DNA of 64,000 bases from a virus. The position numbers and the translations under genes are program-made. A model generated the notes under the pieces. It made no database searches and had not been told where the DNA came from. It was given only the letters and a program-made list of their open reading frames with translations. This document shows, piece by piece, positions 34,172 through 43,170 of the stretch (position 1 is the first letter of the stretch; each line of letters begins with the position of its first letter). The stretch is taken from IMG/VR virus record IMGVR_UViG_3300036801_000104, positions 1 to 64,000 of that record. The stretch is one strand, 5' to 3'.

Positions 34172-36250
34172 TTATGGCACCACTGAGGAAGTCGCCGCGC
34201 TGATGTTATTAGCGCTGTCCATCGTCCACAGGTAGACCGTGCTGCCGTGCGTGACGGCCAACGACTGAGGCGGCAGGTAGCTCCACGCTAATCCCGTACC
34301 GGACTGCCCGCCACTGGTTGGCCTCGTCGACGAGGTCGAGGCAAGCCACTTAACCGCGCCATACTGGGCCGTGAACGTCGCCGTGCTGAACGGCACCACC
34401 GATCCCGACAGCGGACCCAGCGTAAATGCGGCGGTCGGCGCTGTATTGAACCCGGACGTATTGCATCCCGAGAACGTGCCGCCAGAGCAAAAGTTGGTGT
34501 TCTGCGTAGGGGTAACGGTGTTGGAATCGGTGAGATATTGGACTGTTGGCGCGCTGAAATAGTTTTTCGTGGCGGAGCAGTTGACGCACTGCATGTCGCC
34601 GTTGGTGTTTCCGCCCCCGCAATCTGCCGGCCCTGTGCCAGAGTTGTTGCTTGACGAGGGATCTGGACACCCATTACCCCGGAAATCGATATTTGCACTC
34701 GTTGAGCCGACAACACTATTGTTGGTGAACACTATATTATTAACTTGCATTCCCGGGCTGGCGCTGACGCCAGACGGTCCACAGCCCTCACCGTCGATGC
34801 CACCGCGCCACTCGCACGAGCTAAGAAACGCGGCACCGGCAGATAACCAGTTGCCGGTAAACTCCATATCATTGACAATGCCGTTTGTATGCGGATCGTT
34901 GACCCCACCACCTATTGCACTGTTATTCGTGCCGGTTCCAGCGCTGCCGTTATTCGACATGCTAAAGTAATTATTCGTATTGAAGAAATGGTGGCTTCCA
35001 TCTGTCTCGCTCGTGCCGCCACCAGCATAACAAAAGCCAGGGCTGCATCCCGACCACCCGTATCCTGCTGCAGCAACGCTACACGCTACATTGTCGCACC
35101 CATAGAATACATAGTTTGCTGTAAACGTTATATTATCTACTACAATATTATTTGGAGTTTCCCCAAGGAATATATTGTTCTTTATAAGGCCATCGTGGAA
35201 TTCCTGATATTGAATTGTCTCTCCGGAGGCATAAAAGCCTCCGCTAGCCGGCATCGCATCTACTGAGTTCAATAGCGTGAAATTATTCGAATCGCGTACC
35301 CAAAACTGAGCATTGGGGCCGTTGAACCCCAGGTATCGTATATCATTAACGGTCGCGTTGGGACAGCTCTGAAAATTAAGCGTACCGTTGTAGTCACCAT
35401 CTTCGCTCCATGCCGTTTGCGACTGGGCGAGGGAACCATCGACGTATATGTGCGATACGGTCGGAACTGGACTGCCGGAAGCGCATCCGAATGTACCAAG
35501 CGAGTCGTAGTTACCGAATACTATATAACCACCACCCATGCCACTCGTGCCGCTCGTATAGACACGCGTAACGGTCCCTCCCGGCGCTACAGTCCCGACC
35601 GGTCCACCGCTCCCATTGTTGGGGTGCCCAAGATAGTCGAAGGTGTTGCCGCTTCCAGCACCTACCAAGTTGATTGATTTATTGCCGGTTATCACGCGCG
35701 CATTGGCGATCTTAAGCTCCCAATTGCCCGCGGCCAGGAAAATGGTATCGCCGTTTGATGAGGCGTTTATCGCGGCCTGAATACAGGCGGCTTGCCACGG
35801 ACTGCCGCTTGAGCCATTGCCGCCGCCGTTCGCCGAGCAGAAGCTCGCCGCGGCGTCTCGCCGGGTGCCGGACACAGTGACGGTAGCTGAAGCGACGATC
35901 CCGCCGCAATTAACGGAATAGGTCGTCGTGGACGTGGGAGAAACAATCTTTGATCCGATACCAGCCGAGCCCGAGCCATCGGTCCCCGTCCCCGTGCAGG
36001 AGCCGGCGCCAGCAGAATCCCAAGTCAGTGTGGCTGAGCCGCCATTTGGGATGGTGGTATTAACCCCTGAATTGAGCGTTGGCGTACCCAAATTAGTGGC
36101 AGAAAGATAAGCGCTAGGGGAGCCGCCGGATGACAATATGGTGATCGCCAAGTTTGCCGAGGCAGACGCGGCCCAGGAGACTGCCGGCTCCAGCAGCGCA
36201 ATTAAAGCAACAAGAATGAGCGATAAGCGAAGCATCAACAGTATCCTCAT
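34172..36250 (-). CDS. exported beta-helix, pectate-lyase-like protein
   Basis: Start at ATG 36250 (MRILLMLRLSLILVAL), ATGA-coupled; the longer frame adds a polar leader. Signal peptide to about 'VSWAAS', an Ig-like domain with 'GGSATLTWDSAGAGSCTG', then a right-handed beta-helix from about 150 ('SPWQAACIQAAINASSNGDTI', 'IFLAAGNW') with Asn/Gly-rich coils, and a C-terminal Ig-like unit. Parallel beta-helices of this kind cut or bind acidic polysaccharides. The signal peptide is unexpected for a virion tailspike. 692 residues. Confidence 0.7.
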   Translation of the reverse strand: MRILLMLRLSLILVALIALLEPAVSWAASASANLAITILSSGGSPSAYLSATNLGTPTLNSGVNTTIPNGGSATLTWDSAGAGSCTGTGTDGSGSAGIGSKIVSPTSTTTYSVNCGGIVASATVTVSGTRRDAAASFCSANGGGNGSSGSPWQAACIQAAINASSNGDTIFLAAGNWELKIANARVITGNKSINLVGAGSGNTFDYLGHPNNGSGGPVGTVAPGGTVTRVYTSGTSGMGGGYIVFGNYDSLGTFGCASGSPVPTVSHIYVDGSLAQSQTAWSEDGDYNGTLNFQSCPNATVNDIRYLGFNGPNAQFWVRDSNNFTLLNSVDAMPASGGFYASGETIQYQEFHDGLIKNNIFLGETPNNIVVDNITFTANYVFYGCDNVACSVAAAGYGWSGCSPGFCYAGGGTSETDGSHHFFNTNNYFSMSNNGSAGTGTNNSAIGGGVNDPHTNGIVNDMEFTGNWLSAGAAFLSSCEWRGGIDGEGCGPSGVSASPGMQVNNIVFTNNSVVGSTSANIDFRGNGCPDPSSSNNSGTGPADCGGGNTNGDMQCVNCSATKNYFSAPTVQYLTDSNTVTPTQNTNFCSGGTFSGCNTSGFNTAPTAAFTLGPLSGSVVPFSTATFTAQYGAVKWLASTSSTRPTSGGQSGTGLAWSYLPPQSLAVTHGSTVYLWTMDSANNISAATSSVVP

Positions 36251-36576
36251 TGTGTTGCCACGGCGGTTATGTTTTGGACCGTTCCGCCATCTCTTGTTAG
36301 ATCGCATGCTGTGATTACGTTAAAACTTCCGTCGATCGCAAAACATCCGCCATCGCTAAAGTTGGGCGGACCGAACGCTACGACTCCGGTAAACGGGCGC
36401 CCATTACTCCATCTCGGCACGATTTGGGCGATGATGGTGCCGCCTGGGGAGTTAGGCGGAATGCTTGGGGCGGGCGGCACAAACGAAACCGACAGAGTCG
36501 GCCCGGCGCCATGCGAGTGGTTCGCCGCTCCAACCGGCGTAATCGCCGCCATAATAACTAGCGCCAGATATTTCAT
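36247..36576 (-). CDS. small exported protein, paralogue B of the 'GTIIAQI' pair
   Basis: 109 residues: signal peptide 'KYLALVIMAAITPVGA', then a domain matching the product of 30153-30533 over its whole length ('GGTIIAQIVPRWSNG', 'DGGCFAIDGSFNV', 'DGGTVQNITAVATQ'). ATGA overlap with the lyase gene downstream. Two mature Cys. A likely exported adaptor or chaperone for the neighbouring secreted enzyme, by inference. Confidence 0.65.
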   Translation of the reverse strand: MKYLALVIMAAITPVGAANHSHGAGPTLSVSFVPPAPSIPPNSPGGTIIAQIVPRWSNGRPFTGVVAFGPPNFSDGGCFAIDGSFNVITACDLTRDGGTVQNITAVATQ

Positions 36577-36818
36577 GGGGTTTGGCCGCTCTGTAGCGCC
36601 TGCATGAGAGCCACTGCCTGCGGATTGCCCGACAGCATTCCCAAGCCGAGAGGTTGCTGCGGCACCCCCGGCTGGGCCTGCTGCTGCCCCTGCCCCAATT
36701 GGCCTTGGGCGAGCTGCTGGTTCATCAGGTACTGGCTCAACAGGGGCGCGATGCCTTGGCTGGCCTGCTGGTAGGGATTGGCGCCAGCTCCGGCCAGAAT
36801 GCCTGCGAGGCTTTCCAT
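36573..36818 (-). CDS. Gln-rich small virion protein
   Basis: 81 residues, Gln/Gly/Leu-rich ('LSQYLMNQQLAQGQLGQ'), no signal peptide. Starts directly behind the adaptor gene and is coupled to the next gene. Resembles short Gln-rich proteins found beside podovirus adaptors. Function unknown. Confidence 0.5.
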   Translation of the reverse strand: MESLAGILAGAGANPYQQASQGIAPLLSQYLMNQQLAQGQLGQGQQQAQPGVPQQPLGLGMLSGNPQAVALMQALQSGQTP

Positions 36819-36819
36819 T

Positions 36820-37554
36820 TTACGGTCCGAAGCCGGTTTCGGGTACGTTGTACGGGCCGATCAGCGTCAGCCGATCATACGGCGCTATGTCGAGGATTGC
36901 CGTTCCGCCATCTCGGGCGACCAGCATGTCCAAGCGATAGTCGAATTCGTCCTTTTCCACGCTGTAATCGAGCCCCAGGCGATGCAGCAGCCGCCAGATG
37001 ACCCCAAGCTCAAGGACGCTCTCGTCGAGCAGCGAAACATCGGTATCTGCGACCCAGTCTGGCTGCGTCACGTTGGCCAGCGAAATGCACCAGTTCCGCG
37101 AGACGTACTCATAGACGAAGGTTGATGTCGTATCCCCGGTTATCGGCGGGTCGATCTCGAACTGCACCGTAGCGCCAGCCGGGCTTCCGCTCGGTAGGCG
37201 CAGCCGCCATCGGCGCTCGATCGTGGCGCGGCCGATAATCGAAGACTTGAACAGCTGCCATTGCTGGGGCGACATCGCGCCGCGCATGCGCCAGAACCTC
37301 GACCGGTCCCACAGCGTGTCGTTGACGAGCGAGCGGAAATCAGCCGGAAGCGTGTAATCGGACGTGCCGTTCGCGACGAACACGTGTTCGACCGTGAGCG
37401 CAGTCCAGTTGACGCGCTCGGCCATGTCCCGCCCCGTGCGCCGCGCCATCTGCAACAGCCTTGCTGCCGCAGGATCGGCGTTCCCGATGATCGATGTCGG
37501 GACATTCACCCCGGCGTCGTTTGCGGCGTTCTGGCAGATCGAGAGAAGACTCAT
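36820..37554 (-). CDS. head-to-tail adaptor (P22 gp4 / T7 gp11-like)
   Basis: 244 residues. 'CQNAANDAGVNVPTSIIGN' and 'AARLLQMARRTGRDMAERVNW' at the N-terminus, 'FVANGTSDYTLPADFRSLVN' and 'YEYVSRNWC' later, are the recognisable blocks of podovirus tail adaptors that bind beneath the portal. Length is typical. Context (coat, portal upstream; hub downstream) agrees. Confidence 0.78.
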   Translation of the reverse strand: MSLLSICQNAANDAGVNVPTSIIGNADPAAARLLQMARRTGRDMAERVNWTALTVEHVFVANGTSDYTLPADFRSLVNDTLWDRSRFWRMRGAMSPQQWQLFKSSIIGRATIERRWRLRLPSGSPAGATVQFEIDPPITGDTTSTFVYEYVSRNWCISLANVTQPDWVADTDVSLLDESVLELGVIWRLLHRLGLDYSVEKDEFDYRLDMLVARDGGTAILDIAPYDRLTLIGPYNVPETGFGP

Positions 37555-37727
37555 TTCCGCTTAGCGGCCTGCTTACCCCGCGCAGTGGCCTTATTCCCGC
37601 GCATCAAGCCGACTTTGTTCGCAATCGCATACTTCTCGCTCTTTCCGCCCGGCAACTTGCTGGCATCCACCTTGTCCTCGAAACTGGCGAGCTTGGTCTT
37701 TTTGCCCGAAGGCGTTAAACGCGGCAT
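37551..37727 (-). CDS. very basic 58-residue protein
   Basis: From ATG 37727 to TGA 37551, ATGA-coupled to the adaptor gene. Lys/Arg-rich (begins MPRLTPSGKKTKL, ends KQAAKRK). Such basic peptides beside podovirus capsid genes may bind packaged DNA. Function is inferred. Confidence 0.55.
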   Translation of the reverse strand: MPRLTPSGKKTKLASFEDKVDASKLPGGKSEKYAIANKVGLMRGNKATARGKQAAKRK

Positions 37728-37940
37728 CTATTTCCCCTTCTTTTTTCCCAAGACCCGATTGGCCTTGGCATCGATCTTGGCCTCTACGGCTTTCGAGATG
37801 CGTCCCGCATTGGCCGCTTGAGATGCCCGTGCCTTCGCGTTTGCGGCATGGCTCCGATCGGGCACCGGATAGGAGCGGTCGGGGCCGGCAAAGTCGCCTT
37901 TCGGGAGCGCCTTGCGCGCCTTTGTCGACAGCTTTGCCAT
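37728..37940 (-). CDS. basic protein with 'PDRSHAANAKAR' motif
   Basis: 70 residues: 'FAGPDRSYPVPDRSHAANAKA' style region, a conserved block I recognise from phage head modules (DUF6582-like), then a Lys-rich tail (NRVLGKKKGK). Probably an internal head or DNA-associated protein. It follows the 250-residue coiled-coil gene without a gap. Confidence 0.6.
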   Translation of the reverse strand: MAKLSTKARKALPKGDFAGPDRSYPVPDRSHAANAKARASQAANAGRISKAVEAKIDAKANRVLGKKKGK

Positions 37941-38693
37941 TTATTCGGCCTCAGCGACCTGCGGGGACCGGCGCCGGCGCTGTTGCCTCTCATCGGCGAA
38001 CGTCGCGAGCGACGATTGCGATGGAGCCCGCGTCTCCGATGTGCCTTGCTGCATCCGCATCGCCTCCATGGGATCGAGGCTCGCCGGCACTACCCCGGCA
38101 ATTGCGTTGGGCTGGTTCTTCAAGCCCAGCAATTCGCCGTGCATGCGCTGCGTAATCGAACCAAGCTCCTCGACCTGCTTATTCAGTCTGGCAATGTCGG
38201 CTTTGAGCTCGTCATTCTCTTTCATCAGCGCGTTGCTCAGCGCTCCCGCCGCAGCGTCGTCGAGATAAGCACGGGCCAGCTTGCGCAGTCCCACCAACCC
38301 CATCGCCCGCTGCGTGCCGCGATCGTCGAGCCCAGCGATTTCTTCGACGGTGCGAATGCCGAGTCCCCTTAGCTCGTCGACATTTGCGCGCTTGAGCACC
38401 GGCCATGCCTCGATCGGCGTCCCTTCCGGAGCAAGCTCAATGCCTTTTTTGAACGCCTCGTCTTCGCGCGGGAATTCGGCCCGGTCAGAATCGGTCACCT
38501 TGTTGACCGGTATCGTGTATTGCATGACCGATGGCATGAGGCGCTCAATCATCTCGATTTCGCGATAGATCGGACGCCCCTCTCGCGCCGTCCCGAGTTC
38601 GTCTTCAACCGACTCCATAAAGAACCGCGGGCGGGTGCTGCCGGGAAGCACTTCGCCGCCCGCCCAGGAGCGGGTGTACTGTGGTGCGGGCAT
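37941..38693 (-). CDS. head-module coiled-coil protein
   Basis: 250 residues. Central part contains a helix-hairpin-helix-like segment ('LRGLGIRTVEEIAGLDDRG') followed by a coiled coil ('ENDELKADIARLNKQVEEL') and a disordered basic C-terminus. 'YTIPVNKVTDSDRAEFPRE' is conserved in similar podovirus proteins from memory. A structural or assembly role in the head is inferred. Confidence 0.6.
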   Translation of the reverse strand: MPAPQYTRSWAGGEVLPGSTRPRFFMESVEDELGTAREGRPIYREIEMIERLMPSVMQYTIPVNKVTDSDRAEFPREDEAFKKGIELAPEGTPIEAWPVLKRANVDELRGLGIRTVEEIAGLDDRGTQRAMGLVGLRKLARAYLDDAAAGALSNALMKENDELKADIARLNKQVEELGSITQRMHGELLGLKNQPNAIAGVVPASLDPMEAMRMQQGTSETRAPSQSSLATFADERQQRRRRSPQVAEAE

Positions 38694-38712
38694 ATTCTGC
38701 CTTTCTTCGGGG

Positions 38713-39066
38713 TTAGGCGCTCAGGTTGCCAATGTACTGATTGCCGGAACGGTGGAATGACGCGGTTTTGGCATTGGTGACGGTAAATGCCGCGTTCTGC
38801 ACCCCGTTCATGAAACTGCCGACAGGAGGATAGACGGCGACGGGGCTCGCTCCGCCGTTAAACACAGAAACGGAATCGGTGTTTGATGGCAAAATCACTC
38901 CCGTACTAGCGGCAGCCGTCCCTATCAGGTTGAAACCTGCCGTCAGGACGGTCGCCGTTGCCTGGCTTGAACCAGCCGCGGTGACTCCCGTGGCAACGTC
39001 CGCCCCGATCCTGTTGGCCAAGAGGGCAGGCATGCCCGCGGCCATGAGTTCAGCTGGAGTGCTCAT
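38713..39066 (-). CDS. small structural protein
   Basis: 117 residues, Ala/Ser/Thr-rich beta protein ending 'ASFHRSGNQYIGNLSA', a pattern seen in proteins that decorate capsids or cap fibres ('SVFNGGASPVAVYPPVG'). No signal peptide. Downstream of the coat and decoration-like genes. Confidence 0.6.
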   Translation of the reverse strand: MSTPAELMAAGMPALLANRIGADVATGVTAAGSSQATATVLTAGFNLIGTAAASTGVILPSNTDSVSVFNGGASPVAVYPPVGSFMNGVQNAAFTVTNAKTASFHRSGNQYIGNLSA

Positions 39067-39083
39067 TTGCGTTCTCCTCTGGA

Positions 39084-39599
39084 TTAGGTGATCTGACCCT
39101 GCACGGTTGGCCGGTCGATTTCGACGACCCCAAACCCGGCTGAGGGTTGCCCGTCAGCAATAACCGATCGCGCATTGAGAACTTGCTTGCCGGCCGCTAC
39201 GGTCGTCGTTAGTCCGCCGGCAGCACCGAGGAAAACCGCGGCACCAGCAGTAAACGTGCCGTTCTCGACGACAACCGCCTGACCCTCGATCTGATACCAG
39301 CCATATTGCGACGCGACATTGGCGGACATGGCAATGGCTACAGGTTGTCCTAGGTTGGCCGTCGATGGCGCAAGCACGGTCTGCCAGCTCGGTATAGCGT
39401 TGGGAATGGTGCCGCTCGAACTGCCCCAGGTGACGACAGAGCCCACGACGGTATTGGCGACGCCGACCAAGTAAATAAATTCGCCCTCACCATAAACCGG
39501 GTCATAGGCCCGCACGGTCTTGCCGAGCGGGTGATTCTGGACTGCGGACGAAAAGGCGACCGGCTGAAGACCGAGTTGATTGTCAACGGGTGTGTACAT
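39084..39599 (-). CDS. head decoration / head-fibre-like protein
   Basis: Start at ATG 39599 (MYTPVDNQLGLQPVAF) with AGGAGAG-type sequence just upstream, chosen over the longer frame that overlaps the coat gene. 171 residues of beta structure: 'EFIYLVGVANTVVGSVVTW', 'YGWYQIEGQAVV', 'VFLGAAGGLTTT'. Directly behind the coat gene, as for DUF2190-type decoration proteins. Confidence 0.68.
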   Translation of the reverse strand: MYTPVDNQLGLQPVAFSSAVQNHPLGKTVRAYDPVYGEGEFIYLVGVANTVVGSVVTWGSSSGTIPNAIPSWQTVLAPSTANLGQPVAIAMSANVASQYGWYQIEGQAVVVENGTFTAGAAVFLGAAGGLTTTVAAGKQVLNARSVIADGQPSAGFGVVEIDRPTVQGQIT

Positions 39600-39619
39600 T
39601 TTAGCTCTCCTTTCTCGGC

Positions 39620-40654
39620 TCAGGCCGTGATGACGGCTTGCAAGAACGCGTTCGACATCGCCAGATTGCCGGCCCAGCCGATCAGCTTGACCATCGCGTC
39701 TTGGTTTACCGAGAAGCGGTCGGGATCGAGCGGGACCATGTCGCGCTCTTTGTGTGGGCGCAGAAAAATGTAATCGGTGTTGAGCAGGTACATATGGCTC
39801 GCAGGCGCGCCCTGACCCGAGGTCCATGTGTGACCAGCGCCGTCGATGCTGCTTCCCTGCCCAGCCGCGACGCCTTGGAAACCGCCGTCATAGACCACGT
39901 CGGCGTCCATGAACTTGAGGCTGGCGAACCCGGCCATCGCCGTGCGATCCGAAGTAATGCGCTGGATTGCCTGGAGCGATTCCCAGTAATACCGGAAGTA
40001 GATATTGTCGGCGATAAAGAGGTCGGGCCGATCTGCCTGTCGCGATACCGCCAGCCATGCCCGGTTCATCATCGTCTGCATCGTCGCCGCGCCCGGTGTG
40101 AGAGCCGCGGTGGCAAACGACTGAACACTGTTTTGCCAAAACGCCCAGGTAGCGCGATTGATGCCGCCGACCGTGCCGCTAGTCGGCACATCCGCGACCA
40201 GCAATTGCAGGCCGCCGATCTGCTTGCCGCCGTCTGCCGTGCCGGTGCTGTAGCAGTCGGCGCTCAAGTTGTTCTCGAATGTGCGCTCGGCATTGCCGAT
40301 CCGCGCCTCGAGGAGATCAATCATCTTCTCGCGACCGGCGTTTTGCAGCATTTCGAGGCCGGATATCGACACCGCAACCGCGGCTTGCGCTATCGGAAAC
40401 TGCGCCGCAGTAAAGACATCGGACGGAGAGATGTTCAGGACATCATACCCGGAATATCTCTTGTAGGTGCCGTTTTCCGAGTATTCCAGCTCCTGGACGA
40501 TCGCTTGACCGCCATCGAAGCTCTTGACCTTGCCCTTTTCCGAAAGCCGCGCGAGCAGGGCGTTATTCTTCGTGACGTTGTCGGCCAACTTGCGCGACCG
40601 GTTAAACAGAGTTGTAGTGGTGATTTCACCCCAATTGGTATTCGGGCTTGCCAT
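39620..40654 (-). CDS. major capsid protein
   Basis: 344 residues. 'TTTTLFNRSRKLADNVTKNN' opening, a central 'IGGLQLLVADVP' loop, and 'NIYFRYYWESLQAIQRITSD' plus 'YLLNTDYIFLRPHKERDM' near the C-terminus are typical of HK97-fold coat proteins of podoviruses. It follows the scaffold gene and precedes decoration proteins. No protease is seen, consistent with P22-type assembly using an uncleaved scaffold. Confidence 0.85.
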   Translation of the reverse strand: MASPNTNWGEITTTTLFNRSRKLADNVTKNNALLARLSEKGKVKSFDGGQAIVQELEYSENGTYKRYSGYDVLNISPSDVFTAAQFPIAQAAVAVSISGLEMLQNAGREKMIDLLEARIGNAERTFENNLSADCYSTGTADGGKQIGGLQLLVADVPTSGTVGGINRATWAFWQNSVQSFATAALTPGAATMQTMMNRAWLAVSRQADRPDLFIADNIYFRYYWESLQAIQRITSDRTAMAGFASLKFMDADVVYDGGFQGVAAGQGSSIDGAGHTWTSGQGAPASHMYLLNTDYIFLRPHKERDMVPLDPDRFSVNQDAMVKLIGWAGNLAMSNAFLQAVITA

Positions 40655-40670
40655 CTGTGTACTCCATCAG

Positions 40671-40695
40671 GCGGCCCGCTGATGAAACGGGCCGC
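40671..40695 (-). other. hairpin in the coat-gene leader
   Basis: Perfect 8-bp inverted repeat GCGGCCCG (40671-40678) and CGGGCCGC (40688-40695) with a 9-nt loop, in the 92-bp gap between scaffold and coat genes and 17 nt before the coat start. Could stabilise coat mRNA after processing or partly terminate. There is no U-run. Confidence 0.55.
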
Positions 40696-40746
40696 ACTGG
40701 GATGAGGGGCGTCATCACGACGCTCCGGATTGCTGAAAACGGAAAC

Positions 40747-41925
40747 CTATGCGGCGTCGTACTCTGCCGTATTGGCTTCCAGTTCTTCCCGCAGCGACTT
40801 CGCCCGGCCGCGGATATCATTTGGCGACTGACCTGACCCCGGAGAGCCGGTGACGCTCGATGACGCCCGTTGAGCTTGTGCTGCTTTCGCTTTCCGGTCG
40901 GCTGCCGCTTTCTGCTTGGCCTGCGCCTCTGAGGCAGCAAGCAGCTTCGCGCGGGTCTCGCGGTTGGCGTATGCCGCCCTGTCATACAGGTCGGCCAGAT
41001 CGATGGTTTTGCCTTGGGCTTGATCAAGCCGGGCCAAAGCCATCATGTCTTGTTCCAGTTCGGAGAAGTAGGGATGCGCCAGGTTACCGGCAGCATCTTT
41101 CTCCTGCGCGAACGTACCGATCTGCCGCTCGGCAGTCGAAAGGCGCTCGGTTTGCGTCGCGCGCTCGGTGTTGGTTTTCCACTCCTCAAGGGAGTTGATC
41201 TTCTGCAGCAATTCCTGCGGAATCGCGGGAGCTGGCGGGGCCGCAGCCTCATTCGTCTGCCAGACTTGGCCTTGCAAGATGGTCGCGACCGCGACCGGGT
41301 CGACTCGGTATTGCTGAATCATTCTGGCGACCAAGGTGGCTCCCTTGTCGTTTGGTCGCCCCATCTGCGCGTCCTGGAGCCCCTCCTGGAATCCGCGCTC
41401 CACCGAGGCCCATGCCTTCACGACATCCGATGCCGTCTGGTTGCGCTGCCGCAATACCTCCGCATAGGGTTTGAACACCTCTTCGGCGGCTCCGAACTGC
41501 TTCTCCAGCTCGGCCGCCCGCATCAGTTTTGGGGTAAACCCGGCCTCGATGGCCTTGTATCGGTCGACGACAGCCTGACGGTGCTCGGCGGGCAACTTGG
41601 CGACGAGATCCTTATCGGCCTGCGACCAGTGCGCGGGAACATCGACCTTCGGTTCCGTAATTGCCGGGGCTTCCAGATCGGCTTCGCCTTCTTCGGGCTC
41701 GGTCTCGGTCTCGGACGGCTCCTCTTCGGTCTCCTCGGGCTGCTCTGCGTCCTTGGGCAGGAACTTGCCGTCTGGGCCGCGCGGGCGCTCGCCTGATGGC
41801 GTCTCTGGCTTTTCTGGGGTATCGGTAGCCGCTTCCGGCTTTCCGCTCTGTACGGGCTCCGCCGCGGTTTCCGATGCGGTGACCGTCTCGGCCAGCAGAT
41901 TGCGCAGCTCGGAGGGCTCAGCCAT
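40747..41925 (-). CDS. capsid scaffold protein
   Basis: 392 residues, very acidic N-terminus (runs of Glu/Pro/Thr, 'EETEEEPSETETEPEEGE') followed by long helices ('YKAIEAGFTPKLMRAAEL', 'LDQAQGKTIDLADLYDRAAY') and an Ala/Lys-rich tail. This is the classical layout of podovirus scaffolds, which coassemble with coat and leave. Immediately upstream of the coat gene. Confidence 0.82.
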   Translation of the reverse strand: MAEPSELRNLLAETVTASETAAEPVQSGKPEAATDTPEKPETPSGERPRGPDGKFLPKDAEQPEETEEEPSETETEPEEGEADLEAPAITEPKVDVPAHWSQADKDLVAKLPAEHRQAVVDRYKAIEAGFTPKLMRAAELEKQFGAAEEVFKPYAEVLRQRNQTASDVVKAWASVERGFQEGLQDAQMGRPNDKGATLVARMIQQYRVDPVAVATILQGQVWQTNEAAAPPAPAIPQELLQKINSLEEWKTNTERATQTERLSTAERQIGTFAQEKDAAGNLAHPYFSELEQDMMALARLDQAQGKTIDLADLYDRAAYANRETRAKLLAASEAQAKQKAAADRKAKAAQAQRASSSVTGSPGSGQSPNDIRGRAKSLREELEANTAEYDAA

Positions 41926-41939
41926 AAATCACACCACCC

Positions 41940-42143
41940 TTATTTACGCGCAAATAGTTTGCACCAATCTTCAGGATATATCGTACCTATCACGAGTTCG
42001 CACGACTCTGGCCGCCTAAAATGCCGGCACATCCCGCAATGATTGCGCTTCGCTGCGGGGCGCTCATATTCAACTGACGCCTTAGGTATTTTTGCGGCCC
42101 TGACGATTGTGGCGCGTAGCGCCTGCAGCCCTTTGCTTGACAT
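41940..42143 (-). CDS. Cys-rich small protein (HiPIP-like spacing)
   Basis: Start at ATG 42143 overlapping the upstream stop (TGATG). 67 residues, with 'CGMCRHFRRPESC' and '...DWCKLF' (CxxC-x8-C-x12-C), the spacing of small phage proteins likened to high-potential iron-sulphur proteins. Metal or Fe-S binding inferred. Sits between head genes. Confidence 0.55.
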   Translation of the reverse strand: MSSKGLQALRATIVRAAKIPKASVEYERPAAKRNHCGMCRHFRRPESCELVIGTIYPEDWCKLFARK

Positions 42144-42544
42144 CAGCACTCCGGCTTTCTGACGGTCTTTTGCGCCTTCGCTTCCGCACCACCGGATCGG
42201 CCCTCAGCCTCGCGGGTTGCCGACTCGACATCGTCGCGCACCGATTGCTTCCCGTTAGAGGCTTTGGGCTCCGCGCCCATGTGGTGGATCACAATCTCGA
42301 TTGAGTGCACTGGCCCCTCGCCCCCGTCCGATCGCGGCTCTTCGCGCGAGCTGACGACGCGAGCATGGCCCTGCACATGGTATTCGTCTCCGGTCGCCGG
42401 CGGCTTTGACATGCCGATCTTTTGCATCCGATCGTGATCTAGGCGAACGCGCGGGCCTTCCTCCTCGCCGCCCCAGGCGCCCACCACCATGCCTTCCTTG
42501 CCTTTGCCTTTCGGCTTGGCGCGGCCCATGTCGACGATCTTCAT
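42143..42544 (-). CDS. head-module beta protein
   Basis: 133 residues. Basic start (MKIVDMGRAKPKGKGKEGM), then strands 'VRLDHDRMQKIGM', 'YHVQGHARVVS' and 'HSIEIVIHHMGAE' and a charged tail. The 'IHHMG' ending is familiar from podovirus head modules. Probably a minor capsid or staple-like component. Coupled at both ends. Confidence 0.55.
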   Translation of the reverse strand: MKIVDMGRAKPKGKGKEGMVVGAWGGEEEGPRVRLDHDRMQKIGMSKPPATGDEYHVQGHARVVSSREEPRSDGGEGPVHSIEIVIHHMGAEPKASNGKQSVRDDVESATREAEGRSGGAEAKAQKTVRKPEC

Positions 42545-42876
42545 AACGGCACTTCCGCCTTTCCTGCTCGTTCGCTCGCCGCTCGTGCCTCGGCATGGGT
42601 TTCCGGCGACGCCTCTAGCGCCGCGATGGCGTCCGCCCGTATCGACGGCAGTGGTTCACGTGAAACCCGCGGCATCTCGTTCCCGACCTCGATACAGCCA
42701 TGCTGCCGTAAGTGCTCGCGGTGCTGCGACCGGGAAGTGATCATTTCCCCTGTCACGATGGATGGGTATTCCCTCAGGTCCGACATGATGTAAGGGCCGC
42801 GGCGCAGCGGCAGCGGCGCGTTGAGATCGACCTCGACCAATTCCCCGTTGCGGAATACCCACCTGCGGCGCGCCAT
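42541..42876 (-). CDS. conserved head-module protein
   Basis: 111 residues: 'RRWVFRNGELVEVD', 'PYIMSDLREYPSIVTGE' and 'ITSRSQHREHLRQHGCIEVG' are familiar blocks of a conserved podovirus protein lying upstream of the scaffold. ATGA-coupled downstream. Exact function unknown. Confidence 0.6.
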   Translation of the reverse strand: MARRRWVFRNGELVEVDLNAPLPLRRGPYIMSDLREYPSIVTGEMITSRSQHREHLRQHGCIEVGNEMPRVSREPLPSIRADAIAALEASPETHAEARAASERAGKAEVPL

Positions 42877-43170
42877 CTAACTAGATCTCGCAAACGCCCG
42901 GACGACAGCCATGATATCTTGCTTGGGAGACAGCAATTCACCGCATGTGTGGGTATGCCACAAAACCCGATCCGGCGGAATCGTTGGCTCAAGAGCAGGG
43001 ACAACAGATCGCTCGATATCCTCTTTCGACCGTCTTTGCTGCTCGCTTAACATCGATTGAACATCTGCATGATATTCCGGAGGGGCATCGCAGGCGCCCG
43101 CTATAGTCCCCCTAAGATCCCGATTGGCCATCAGATACCAGATCAGTATTGAGTCGCCCCATGGCCTCAT
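42877..43170 (-). CDS. hypothetical protein
   Basis: Start at ATG 43170 (MRPWGDSILIWYL), overlapping the upstream TGA, rather than an in-frame start at 43215. 97 residues, helical, with 'HTHTCGELLSPKQD' near the C-terminus. No family is recognised. Confidence 0.5.
   Translation of the reverse strand: MRPWGDSILIWYLMANRDLRGTIAGACDAPPEYHADVQSMLSEQQRRSKEDIERSVVPALEPTIPPDRVLWHTHTCGELLSPKQDIMAVVRAFARSS

Noticed and set aside
39638-40705. Plus-strand 355-codon ORF antisense to the coat gene
   Set aside because: Mirror frame of the well-recognised capsid gene.
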